This document shows, one piece after another, positions 57,128 to 64,000 of a DNA stretch of 64,000 bases (positions within the stretch are counted from its first letter, which is position 1; every line of letters begins with the position of its first letter). The notes under the pieces were generated by a model. That model ran no database searches. It saw only the letters and a list, made by a program, of their open reading frames with translations, and was not told the origin of the DNA. Position numbers and translations under genes: made by a program. The stretch comes from Dyadobacter sp. SG02. GTDB taxonomy: Bacteria; Bacteroidota; Bacteroidia; Cytophagales; Spirosomataceae. The stretch is taken from assembly GCF_900109045.1 (NCBI RefSeq), contig NZ_FNYL01000001.1:507386-571385 (forward strand), written 5' to 3'.

Positions 57128-58822
57128 CTATTTCAGCGAGTACCCGTTACCTGTGCTGACGAGTGCCTTGTCGAGCCGGTAGAATGTCTTTCTTCCATCT
57201 CCCGAAACATCCAGGATGCCAAGCTCGTAAGTACCTGCGTCCAGGTCGTCCTGGCGAAGTAAGGTATTGAAACCCGTTTTGTAGTAATGCCCGTCGGTGA
57301 GAATGTTTTTACGCGCCTCTGTTTTCGGATTTGCGTTAATGAGGTAGGTCGAATCGGTAGCGGTATTTTTCATCACGAGAAAACGATCGTCCCAGAAATG
57401 CTTCCGCTGCGGCAAAATGTTGCTGGACACAAAGTAATTGGTAAGCTCATCGACACCACCGCGCACCACGCGATCGATATTCCAGGCTTCAATGTAGATT
57501 TCATTGTCCTGTACCGGACTTTTCCCCGCGAACATCACATCAAGCTCCTTTTTATCCGTAACCGGTTTCGGAAGCCGGAAGAAACCCTTTTCATATCCCG
57601 GAATCAGGTAAAAACTTGCATTGTTCTGGATCGATCTTTCCACCGAAAACATGCTGCGGTTGTTTTGCCAATTGTAAACATCGGCAAGCAGCGATGTTTT
57701 CTTCGCTGCCACGATCCCCGTGAACTTGTAATACGAATAAGCCCAGTAAAATATGCTAAAACCCAGTACAGCAGTATAAACCCACTTTTTCCGGAGCACG
57801 TCGGTGTAAAATAGCAGGAAAATGTAAAACACGGCCGTCGAAAGTGCGGCGTACATTTGAAAACGACTTGCAATCGTGGTCCCCATCCACGACCTAAAAA
57901 GCGCAATAACGGTACTTGAAATAAAAAGGAATGCAAAAAATGAAAGCAACTCGATCGTACCCGGCTTAACGGATAACGGCTTTCTGAAATAAACGCTCGC
58001 CACCCGCCACGTTACCAGCACCACGCATACCATAATGGCAAAACCCCAGACCGCCGACAATAGCTCCGGCATCGCCCAAAGGGACATCGAAGCCCCCAGG
58101 AAGCCGAAAAGCGACGAAAAGAACACTACGCCATTTTTGGGCAGATTCACCGCCTGCCCCGATTCGTAACCCGCCATGTAAATCCCCAAGCAAGCAAACA
58201 TGAAAACGGTGGTCAGTATCGCATTGCGGAAGTCTTTGTGGCACAGGTAAAAGAAGATAATCGCAGGGAAGGTAAGAATCCCGTTGCCATGCGTGAAAGT
58301 GGCCAGAAAACAGCAAAGCATCGCCCCGTAGAAAGCGGGTTTGGTGCCGCGGGAAACGAGCAGGATGGCCGCCGCCAAAAAAGCGGTCAGGAACGGATGT
58401 TGCAAACACGTAAGCGCCCAGTTCGAAACCTCGTAATACATAGGCTGGAATAGTACCAGAGGAACCGGAATAAAATAATACAGCGGCAGCCCCGCCTTTC
58501 GGAAATTAACGTAAAGAAAATAGCAAATGTAAGCTACGGCAATTGTTCCGAGGGCAATGTAAAACCGGAAATGCAAATGGCCCGTTAATTTATAATCAAG
58601 CAGGGAAACAAATCTTGGTACCGCTGCTTTGTGGTCGTTAAATGTGAGAAACATTTCCTCAACTACTTTGGTGAAACTTCTGTCGTCACCAGTAATTGCT
58701 TCGAGGAATTGAATAAACAAAAAATCGTCCTGATAGGGGAAATCAACCGAAAAATGGAGATTATAAAGAAAAAATAACAGGATAACCGTACTAATGGCTG
58801 CAATTGGTAAAAATCGAAGCAT
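57128..58822 (-). CDS. Hypothetical multi-pass membrane protein (GT-C/mannosyltransferase-like layout)
   Basis: 564 residues with about ten to eleven membrane helices in the first 390, then a soluble C-terminal domain (about 400-564). An Asp pair (SVDFPYQDDFLFIQF, 29-43) sits in the first loop after helix one. That acidic loop plus many helices is typical of GT-C glycosyltransferases using lipid-linked sugars, but I recognise no exact family. A -7 element lies upstream. The role in a surface glycan is inference. Confidence 0.65.
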   Translation of the reverse strand: MLRFLPIAAISTVILLFFLYNLHFSVDFPYQDDFLFIQFLEAITGDDRSFTKVVEEMFLTFNDHKAAVPRFVSLLDYKLTGHLHFRFYIALGTIAVAYICYFLYVNFRKAGLPLYYFIPVPLVLFQPMYYEVSNWALTCLQHPFLTAFLAAAILLVSRGTKPAFYGAMLCCFLATFTHGNGILTFPAIIFFYLCHKDFRNAILTTVFMFACLGIYMAGYESGQAVNLPKNGVVFFSSLFGFLGASMSLWAMPELLSAVWGFAIMVCVVLVTWRVASVYFRKPLSVKPGTIELLSFFAFLFISSTVIALFRSWMGTTIASRFQMYAALSTAVFYIFLLFYTDVLRKKWVYTAVLGFSIFYWAYSYYKFTGIVAAKKTSLLADVYNWQNNRSMFSVERSIQNNASFYLIPGYEKGFFRLPKPVTDKKELDVMFAGKSPVQDNEIYIEAWNIDRVVRGGVDELTNYFVSSNILPQRKHFWDDRFLVMKNTATDSTYLINANPKTEARKNILTDGHYYKTGFNTLLRQDDLDAGTYELGILDVSGDGRKTFYRLDKALVSTGNGYSLK

Positions 58823-58871
58823 GGTTAAAGCCGTAACGTGTGTTATGTGATAGATTCGGATCAGTTATAAG

Positions 58872-58879
58872 CAAATCTA
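58872..58879 (-). promoter_or_regulatory. -7 element upstream of the GT-C-like membrane protein gene
   Basis: TAGATTTG (minus strand), a perfect TAnnTTTG match 50 bases before the ATG at 58822. No clear -33 partner. Confidence 0.4.
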
Positions 58880-58956
58880 AATCTTTATCGCCGCTATCCG
58901 TACACATAGTTTGCTTTTCTTAGTAACCGAAAAGCCACGAATAAATTGCAATAAAA

Positions 58957-58994
58957 ACGAAGAGAGAGCGGAGAAAAAATCCCCGCCCTCTCCG
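58957..58994 (-). terminator. Possible terminator of the SGNH/cytochrome c gene
   Basis: On the minus strand a bulged stem GAGA-GCGG/CCGC-TCTC is followed by TCTTCGTTTTTATT. It lies about 26 bases after the stop at 59021. The stem has a two-base bulge, so confidence is moderate. Confidence 0.4.
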
Positions 58995-59020
58995 TTAAGC
59001 CTACAATTATTATACCAGCC

Positions 59021-62000
59021 CTACATCTTTTCCAATGGATGATCTTTCAAAAGCTGTTCGGGTGAGTAAAAATCTTTCTTGCTTTCCGTAGCCGCGCGGA
59101 CCTGCTTCACCTTCTCGGGCGATATCGCCGGCCCCTTGTTTCCAAAAGAATTCCGGACGTAAGTCAGCACCGCCGCCACTTCGTCGTCTTTCAGCAAACC
59201 TGCGAACGGCGTCATGGGTACCTGGCCCGGATATTTCTTCCCATTCACTTCGATCGGCCCGAGCAAGCCCTTCAATGCAATCTTGATCAACCGTTCGTCG
59301 CTGCCGGTAATCCATGGCCCCGATAGCGGCGGAAAACCCGATGCTTCCAGACCTTTGCCATCAGGCTGGTGGCAGGTAGTGCAATAGCCCTCTTTGGCAT
59401 AAATCTGCCGTCCCTGGTTGAACAGGATCAGGTCGTTGCCTTTCAGACTTGTCGCAGCGACAGTTTGCTTTTCTTTTTTCACATTCTCTCCTTTCAAATG
59501 CGCTTCGGCTGCTTCGAACGCGTGGATTGTCCAATCGTCGAGCGGCATTTTTTTCGCTTCTGCCAATACCGGCAAGCCTTTTTCCTTCCCGATCCACGAG
59601 GCTGCCACAATGGCCATTAGGCGTACGCGGCTGTTCTCGTCGCGTGCAGCCTGCGTAAGCAGATTCGCCTGGTCGGGCACCTGGTGGCCCGTGTAGCGCA
59701 CTACCTGTACGGCTGCGGCACGCGCGTGGTAATCTTTGGCATTCAATACCTGTTTCAGAAGCTTCTGATCCACCTTGTTCATCCCCCAGCTTACCCACAG
59801 GCCTTCGAGCAAATGATGCTCGTAACGCGGATCGTTTTTGTCCAGACCAGCTACCCATGTATTCAGTTTAGCCAAAACCTGTGAAGCATCGCGGCCGCGC
59901 AACTCACGGCGCGTGCGGTAACGGGTGCGGTATTCGGGCAATTTCAGATTGTTCAACAGCTCTTCGATACTTGCACCATCTACCTTCGCAGGCGTCACGA
60001 GCGGGCGCGACGGGTACGTAATGCGGTAGATACGCCCGTGCGAGTGGTCACGCAACGGGTCACGTGCGTTGTGTTGCATGTGGCCGATGAGGATATTGTG
60101 CCAGTCGATCACGTATAAAGAGCCGTCTGGTGCAAATTCCATGTCAACAGGACGGAAATTGCGGTCCTCGCTCACCACGAGGTCCTGGCGGTGGTGACTT
60201 TTGTAGCCGGTACCCTCGTCCGTCAGAGTATGTTCTTTGGTTCCGAGGAAACCGATGGTGTTGTTGATCAGGAAATCGCCCTGGATATCGTCCGGGAAAT
60301 GGCGGCTCGATACGAATTCCAAACCGGAAGTAGGACGCACGCGATGTTTGTCCTCCACGAGCTGCACCGATTTATGTGTCGCTTCGCCATAGCGTGGCAA
60401 AACGCTGCCCGGCAGCATCCAGCGCACGTCGGGGCTCGATGTTTCGGCAAAAAACGGCTGTCCCCAGTCGTCGAATGCGATACCCCACGGGTTCGGGATC
60501 GAAAGCTGCGCGGTGCGTTCGAGCTTTTTCAATTGCGGCGCATAACGGTAGAAACCGCCGTTCGTTGCACGCACAGGGCCATATGAGGTCTCTACATTGG
60601 TATGCAGGAACACGCCCTCTCCGGAATAGATAGCGCCCGACGGGTCCACTGTAAATGCGTGGCTGTTGTGGTGCGTATCGTGGTCGTCGAAGCCGCTCAG
60701 CAGGATTTCTTCTTTATCGGCCTTACCGTCGCCGTTCGTATCGGTCAGCAATTTCAGGTTGGTACCCTGAGAAACGTAAACGCCTTCCTTGGCGATTTCA
60801 AAGCCCAGCGGCAAATGCAGGCCATCTGCGAAAACGCTTTGCTTGTCGGCCTTGCCGTCGTTATTCGTGTCTTCAAAAATAATGATCTTGTCGTTCGGCT
60901 TAGAATCGCCCGGCTTGTAATGCGGGTAACTGGGCATGGTTGCAACCCACAGGCGGCCTTTGTTGTCGAACGACATTTGCATCGGTTTCGCGAGGTCGGG
61001 GAATTCCTGCTCCGAAGCGAAAAGCTCTATTTTATAGCCATCGGGCACTTTTAGTTTCGCCAACGCATCGTTGCCGTACAGGTAAGTAAGGCTGCCGTTT
61101 TTGTCAGGATTAAAATTGGTTTTGACTTGCGGCAATGTGCGGGTACTTTTATCTGCCGCGGCGAGGTCCGTTTTCTCGCCTTTCGACGCAGCCAGCCAGA
61201 TTGCCTGGTCCCGAATATCGGTTAGCTGACGGATCTTCTCGATCTCTGCCGGATAGTTGTCCGGACCGAAAGGATTGTAACGACGGCCATACACGTGCAC
61301 CCCGTTCGGGATTTTAATGTCGTTATGCCACATCCAGTTCTTCTCGTCAACCGCTGCATGTACCAACCCGCGGTTTTTAGCTTTTGAAGCCGCTTTTCCA
61401 AAAATTTGATCAGCCAGCAAAACACCCAGTTTTTTATACCCTTCCGCATTCAGCTGCGAGCCGTCGATCGTGAGGTCTTCTTTTGTTTCGGCATACCACT
61501 TTTGGGAAGGCGCGAATGCATCCACGAACAGTACTTTGTTCTGGTCCGCAACTTCCTTCATTGCTTTGGTATACAAAAGCAGGTTTTCGTTCTCCTTCTT
61601 GCCATTCGGAAGATCAAACTTCGCCGAAAGGTCCTCGAAAGCGATCGGCGAAACGATCACCAGTTGCGGTGCGGAAGTACCGTTGTATTTCTGCTGCAAG
61701 GTCCATTTAATGAATGCATCGAGCTCGGCCTTGTAATTGGCCAGACCAGCCTTGCCTTCAAACGACTCATTATAACCGAAAAAAGAAACAATTACGTCGG
61801 TTTTCAGGCGGGTAAGCCATTGGTCGGGCGTTTCGAGGTGGCCTTCGCTTTGAGAAGGATTGGCCAGCTCCGTCTGGAATTTCTCGGCTCCCGGGAATGC
61901 CCAGGGTGTGTTACGGCTCGCGTGCGGGCGGAAACCCGGCGTGTCGCCGCCGTCGCACATGTTGCGGATAATGAGGTTATCGTCGGGGTAGCGCATATAC

Positions 62001-62188
62001 AACTCCGTTTCGAAGTTGTCGTAATTCATCATCCGTGACCCCAGGTTGTTGCCGATCAGGGAAATGTGCGTACCCTTACCGATTTTGACCGGCACAGGCT
62101 GATTCAACTGGAACGCGCTGAATGCGATGACCGCCAGTCCAAAGGCAATAAGCGATGAATAAACGCTGATTTTTTTGGGTTTAGACAT
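59021..62188 (-). CDS. SGNH-hydrolase/beta-propeller/cytochrome c fusion (PVC-type heme-binding protein)
   Basis: 1055 residues. Domains in order: signal anchor (about 10-30); SGNH/GDSL-like hydrolase (about 38-270; SLIGNNLGSRM, CDGGDTPG, DGSQLNAEGYKKLG); a beta-propeller of the membrane-bound dehydrogenase type (about 370-740; GRLWVATMPSYPHYKP, NNDGKADK repeats, VIDWHNILIGHMQHN); HEAT-like helices (about 750-890); a cytochrome c domain with CTTCH near residue 933 and a likely axial Met in GQVPMTPF. The family is abundant in Planctomycetes and Cytophagales and is thought to oxidise or deacylate glycans, with no proven reaction. Upstream neighbour is ThuA (44-base gap). Confidence 0.85.
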   Translation of the reverse strand: MSKPKKISVYSSLIAFGLAVIAFSAFQLNQPVPVKIGKGTHISLIGNNLGSRMMNYDNFETELYMRYPDDNLIIRNMCDGGDTPGFRPHASRNTPWAFPGAEKFQTELANPSQSEGHLETPDQWLTRLKTDVIVSFFGYNESFEGKAGLANYKAELDAFIKWTLQQKYNGTSAPQLVIVSPIAFEDLSAKFDLPNGKKENENLLLYTKAMKEVADQNKVLFVDAFAPSQKWYAETKEDLTIDGSQLNAEGYKKLGVLLADQIFGKAASKAKNRGLVHAAVDEKNWMWHNDIKIPNGVHVYGRRYNPFGPDNYPAEIEKIRQLTDIRDQAIWLAASKGEKTDLAAADKSTRTLPQVKTNFNPDKNGSLTYLYGNDALAKLKVPDGYKIELFASEQEFPDLAKPMQMSFDNKGRLWVATMPSYPHYKPGDSKPNDKIIIFEDTNNDGKADKQSVFADGLHLPLGFEIAKEGVYVSQGTNLKLLTDTNGDGKADKEEILLSGFDDHDTHHNSHAFTVDPSGAIYSGEGVFLHTNVETSYGPVRATNGGFYRYAPQLKKLERTAQLSIPNPWGIAFDDWGQPFFAETSSPDVRWMLPGSVLPRYGEATHKSVQLVEDKHRVRPTSGLEFVSSRHFPDDIQGDFLINNTIGFLGTKEHTLTDEGTGYKSHHRQDLVVSEDRNFRPVDMEFAPDGSLYVIDWHNILIGHMQHNARDPLRDHSHGRIYRITYPSRPLVTPAKVDGASIEELLNNLKLPEYRTRYRTRRELRGRDASQVLAKLNTWVAGLDKNDPRYEHHLLEGLWVSWGMNKVDQKLLKQVLNAKDYHARAAAVQVVRYTGHQVPDQANLLTQAARDENSRVRLMAIVAASWIGKEKGLPVLAEAKKMPLDDWTIHAFEAAEAHLKGENVKKEKQTVAATSLKGNDLILFNQGRQIYAKEGYCTTCHQPDGKGLEASGFPPLSGPWITGSDERLIKIALKGLLGPIEVNGKKYPGQVPMTPFAGLLKDDEVAAVLTYVRNSFGNKGPAISPEKVKQVRAATESKKDFYSPEQLLKDHPLEKM

Positions 62189-62232
62189 TTGAAAAGATTT
62201 TAGGTTGGGTTTTAGGTAGCGTTATGTAAAGG

Positions 62233-63111
62233 TTACTTGGCTTCGCGGTAAGGCACCTGGATATCCATTTTGCCTTTCCATTCTTTCGGGATTTTCAGCC
62301 CCAGCTCGTAATGTATCGCATTGATCACCAGCCGCTGGAATGCTTCGAGCCTGAAATCCTCGGGATGACCGAGCGTGGTCATAAACACTTTTCCGCCAAA
62401 TGAGTTGGTACCGGTCCAGGCCACCGGGTTTTCGATCGCCTCCTTATCTGGGTTCACCGATTTGCCCATCAGCAACCACGTAGAGCCTTTGGTAGGATAG
62501 TCGGGCAGCACGCGGTACAGCCACGAGCGTGCGTGGAACGGGCCTTTTACACCAGTAAGAATTGGATTTTTGGCCTGCTCGGGAATTACCGTCACGTCTG
62601 TACTGCTATTGTGGCCATAATGCGTATGCTTCGCTGCCCCGCCCCATCCCGGAGGCGCATTCAGCGCAAACTCGCCGAAAGCATTCCATTTCTCGCTTTT
62701 GTGTCCCTTGGGAAAATTGAATGCGTGTGTGGTCGTCCGGAAGCCCATCACCGGCTTGCCGGTTTTCAGATATGCTTCGATGTGCGCGAGCTGGTCCGGG
62801 GGCAATTGACGCCAGCGAAGGTAAAAAATCGCCAGATCGGCGTCTTTCAATGCTTCGAGGCCGGGAATATTCTTTTCGCTGTTGTGATCGGGATTGGCTT
62901 TGAGGACGATCGTCCGCATGCCGTAATTCTTTTCGAGCTCGGCCGCCACGATCGGCAGCGTTTCCTCGCCGCTGTACTCGTGGTCGCCGGTAACAAACAC
63001 AACCAGAGGCTTTTTGTCTTTTTTAGCAGATTGCGCCGCCGCATTTTGAGCACCGGCCATCACTGCAAATGCCGCAAAAAGGAAGCAAATGCAGAACTGT
63101 TTCAATTTCAT
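62233..63111 (-). CDS. ThuA domain-containing exported protein
   Basis: 292 residues from the ATG at 63111. A signal peptide ends near AGAQNAAAQS. The ThuA (glutamine amidotransferase-like) fold is shown by KPLVVFVTGDHEYSGEETLPIVAAELE, FYLRWRQLPPDQLAHIEAYLKTGKPVMGFRTTTHAF (about 98-137) and FMTTLGHPEDF. ThuA is named for trehalose utilisation and often accompanies sugar dehydrogenases and cytochrome c proteins. It is the first gene of a pair with the 1055-residue fusion. Confidence 0.9.
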   Translation of the reverse strand: MKLKQFCICFLFAAFAVMAGAQNAAAQSAKKDKKPLVVFVTGDHEYSGEETLPIVAAELEKNYGMRTIVLKANPDHNSEKNIPGLEALKDADLAIFYLRWRQLPPDQLAHIEAYLKTGKPVMGFRTTTHAFNFPKGHKSEKWNAFGEFALNAPPGWGGAAKHTHYGHNSSTDVTVIPEQAKNPILTGVKGPFHARSWLYRVLPDYPTKGSTWLLMGKSVNPDKEAIENPVAWTGTNSFGGKVFMTTLGHPEDFRLEAFQRLVINAIHYELGLKIPKEWKGKMDIQVPYREAK

Positions 63112-63345
63112 GATGAAAGGATTAAGGTTCAAGCTGAGTAAGTAAAGATACTTTTATAATGCAAAAAGCGCTGTAAACTACTGTGAAGTGCCTGCTCCAA
63201 AATTACCCTTTCGGAAACTTTTCAGCACAGCCACACAGGAAAGACTGTTTTATCCAATTTTTCCCTTAGTTTGTTATAATGTGTTGTGAAAAAAACCGAT
63301 AGTGTTCGGTTTGCTTATACTCACAACTGGCACCTTGGCGAAAAC

Positions 63346-63672
63346 TCAATCGATAGTATCTATTTTCAGCAAGGTGCCATTGCTGAATATGAGTTCGTGC
63401 TGATACATCTGAACAGTGTCGCCGGAAAAGTCCATTCCTTCAAAAGCAGGGTAACATTTCAGGCGTTTTTCTATTTTGTTTTTAGATCTATCGGTGTCAT
63501 TAAAAATCGAAATAATCACAGCCAATTCATCTTCTATCATGTTGTAGCCATCTCTCATATACGTAATTGTGACCGCTTGGTCTACAATCACATATCCGCC
63601 GACTATCAATAGAAAACAGAGAGACCCTCCTAGAATGGTAAAAAGCACTTTTTGTTTTTTGTTGAATGACAT
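63346..63672 (-). CDS. Hypothetical small membrane-anchored protein
   Basis: 108 residues: a basic start MSFNKKQK, one membrane helix (about 9-31), then a polar tail of about 75 residues with a Cys (KRLKCYPAFEG) and no motif I recognise. It starts 12 bases after the stop of the broken small frame upstream, which implies an operon with whatever lies to the right. The 234-base gap on its left to ThuA holds nothing I can name. Confidence 0.6.
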   Translation of the reverse strand: MSFNKKQKVLFTILGGSLCFLLIVGGYVIVDQAVTITYMRDGYNMIEDELAVIISIFNDTDRSKNKIEKRLKCYPAFEGMDFSGDTVQMYQHELIFSNGTLLKIDTID

Positions 63673-63684
63673 ATCTGTGGTCGC

Positions 63685-63846
63685 TTACTGCAAATACTCT
63701 TTCAATTCTTCCCGTAGCATATGGTGAACCCCAATGTCTGCGAAAGCCTCGGACAAATCTACATTAGCCCCTTTGACAAATGAAGCGACTATGCTGAATT
63801 AAGTTTTGCTTTCAAGCAGATGAGCAGCCCTCACTTTTTCAAACAT
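63685..63846 (-). pseudogene. Candidate broken small gene (in-frame TAA at codon 16)
   Basis: From the ATG at 63846 the frame reads 15 codons, hits TAA at 63799-63801, then stays open for 37 more codons to a stop at 63685-63687. Both halves read like protein (MFEKVRAAHLLESKT before, VKGANVDLSEAFADIG and MLREELKEYLQ after), and the end sits 12 bases before the next gene start. A GAA to TAA change would explain it. The start overlaps the neighbouring partial gene. An accidental open stretch is the alternative. Confidence 0.35.
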
Positions 63847-64000
63847 TGGATCAGATTTTGCAGTTGCGTGCTATTGAATTGAGTATTCCGGATAGCAAGC
63901 AAGATGGGTGCATCGATGCCCCATTGGATTACGGTCTTTAACTTTTCCGCGTCATTATTTGTGAAGACCGCTATCCAGATTGCAACCGGGAACGCACCCC
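63831..64000 (-). CDS. C-terminal end of an unidentified protein, partial
   Basis: A frame enters from the right edge and ends at TGA (63831-63833), giving 55 visible residues including FTNNDAEKLKTVIQWGIDAP and ending QLQNLIQCLKK. I do not recognise the family. Its last 16 bases overlap the ATG of the broken frame downstream. A frameshift that joins both into one gene is also possible. Confidence 0.45.
   Translation of the reverse strand, partial: GAFPVAIWIAVFTNNDAEKLKTVIQWGIDAPILLAIRNTQFNSTQLQNLIQCLKK

Overview
The window looks like chromosomal DNA of a free-living Bacteroidota bacterium of the order Cytophagales, most like Dyadobacter/Spirosomataceae. This is inferred from gene content, not from a database match. 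The signs are a MurF-alanine racemase fusion, a subtilase with a type IX secretion (T9SS) sorting domain, a PorW/SprE-like lipoprotein, DUF2911 and DUF4105 proteins, a PVC-type cytochrome c fusion beside a ThuA protein, long His-rich AtpB, and TAnnTTTG -7 promoter elements with little Shine-Dalgarno sequence. Coding density is high. I see no rRNA, tRNA, CRISPR array, prophage or insertion sequence.

Layout. 1-2450 (minus): a lasso-peptide-type maturation cassette (PqqD-like B1, transglutaminase-like B2, HPr-kinase-like kinase, nucleotidyltransferase) that runs off the left edge; cyclase and precursor are not visible. 2513-5119 (minus): two lysine-catabolic enzymes. 5232-6446 (plus): a BaiN/HI0933-type flavoprotein. 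6443-13988 (minus): porW-like lipoprotein, class A PBP, glycerate kinase and uvrC. 14161-17402 (plus): the F0 and delta part of ATP synthase (atpZ-like, small membrane protein, atpB, E, F, H), ended by a strong terminator with no F1 alpha/gamma genes after it. 17462-22708 (minus): sugar isomerase, esterase, clpC. 22775-28849 (minus): WbqC-like, Sua5/YrdC, GT2, YihY/BrkB, thioesterase, mltG, Ldh-type oxidoreductase.

28918-34871 (plus): DUF502, a hypothetical, aroA, FMN glutamate-synthase-like protein, T9SS subtilase. 34858-38317: Nudix, DUF2911, TRIC channel, thyA, OsmC. 38411-42180 (plus): pterin dehydratase, rsmI, DUF4105, inositol monophosphatase-like, DinB/YfiT-like, and a 51-residue Cys-rich FeoB-associated-type protein. 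42251-47388: acs, THUMP-like methyltransferase, ArsC/Spx-like protein, dicarboxylate symporter. 47917-52416 (plus): universal stress protein, corA, murF-alr. 52420-63672 (minus): ppk1, gyrB, a large membrane protein, the 1055-residue SGNH/propeller/cytochrome c protein, ThuA, and a small membrane protein. The last 320 bases hold the end of one gene and what looks like a broken small gene.

Most genes are housekeeping: cell wall (PBP, MltG, MurF-Alr), energy (ATP synthase, Acs, Ppk), DNA (UvrC, GyrB, ThyA). The parts most worth following up are the RiPP-type cassette at the left edge, the split ATP synthase operon, the SGNH-cytochrome/ThuA pair, the tandem repeats upstream of the stress protein gene, and the broken frame at the right edge.
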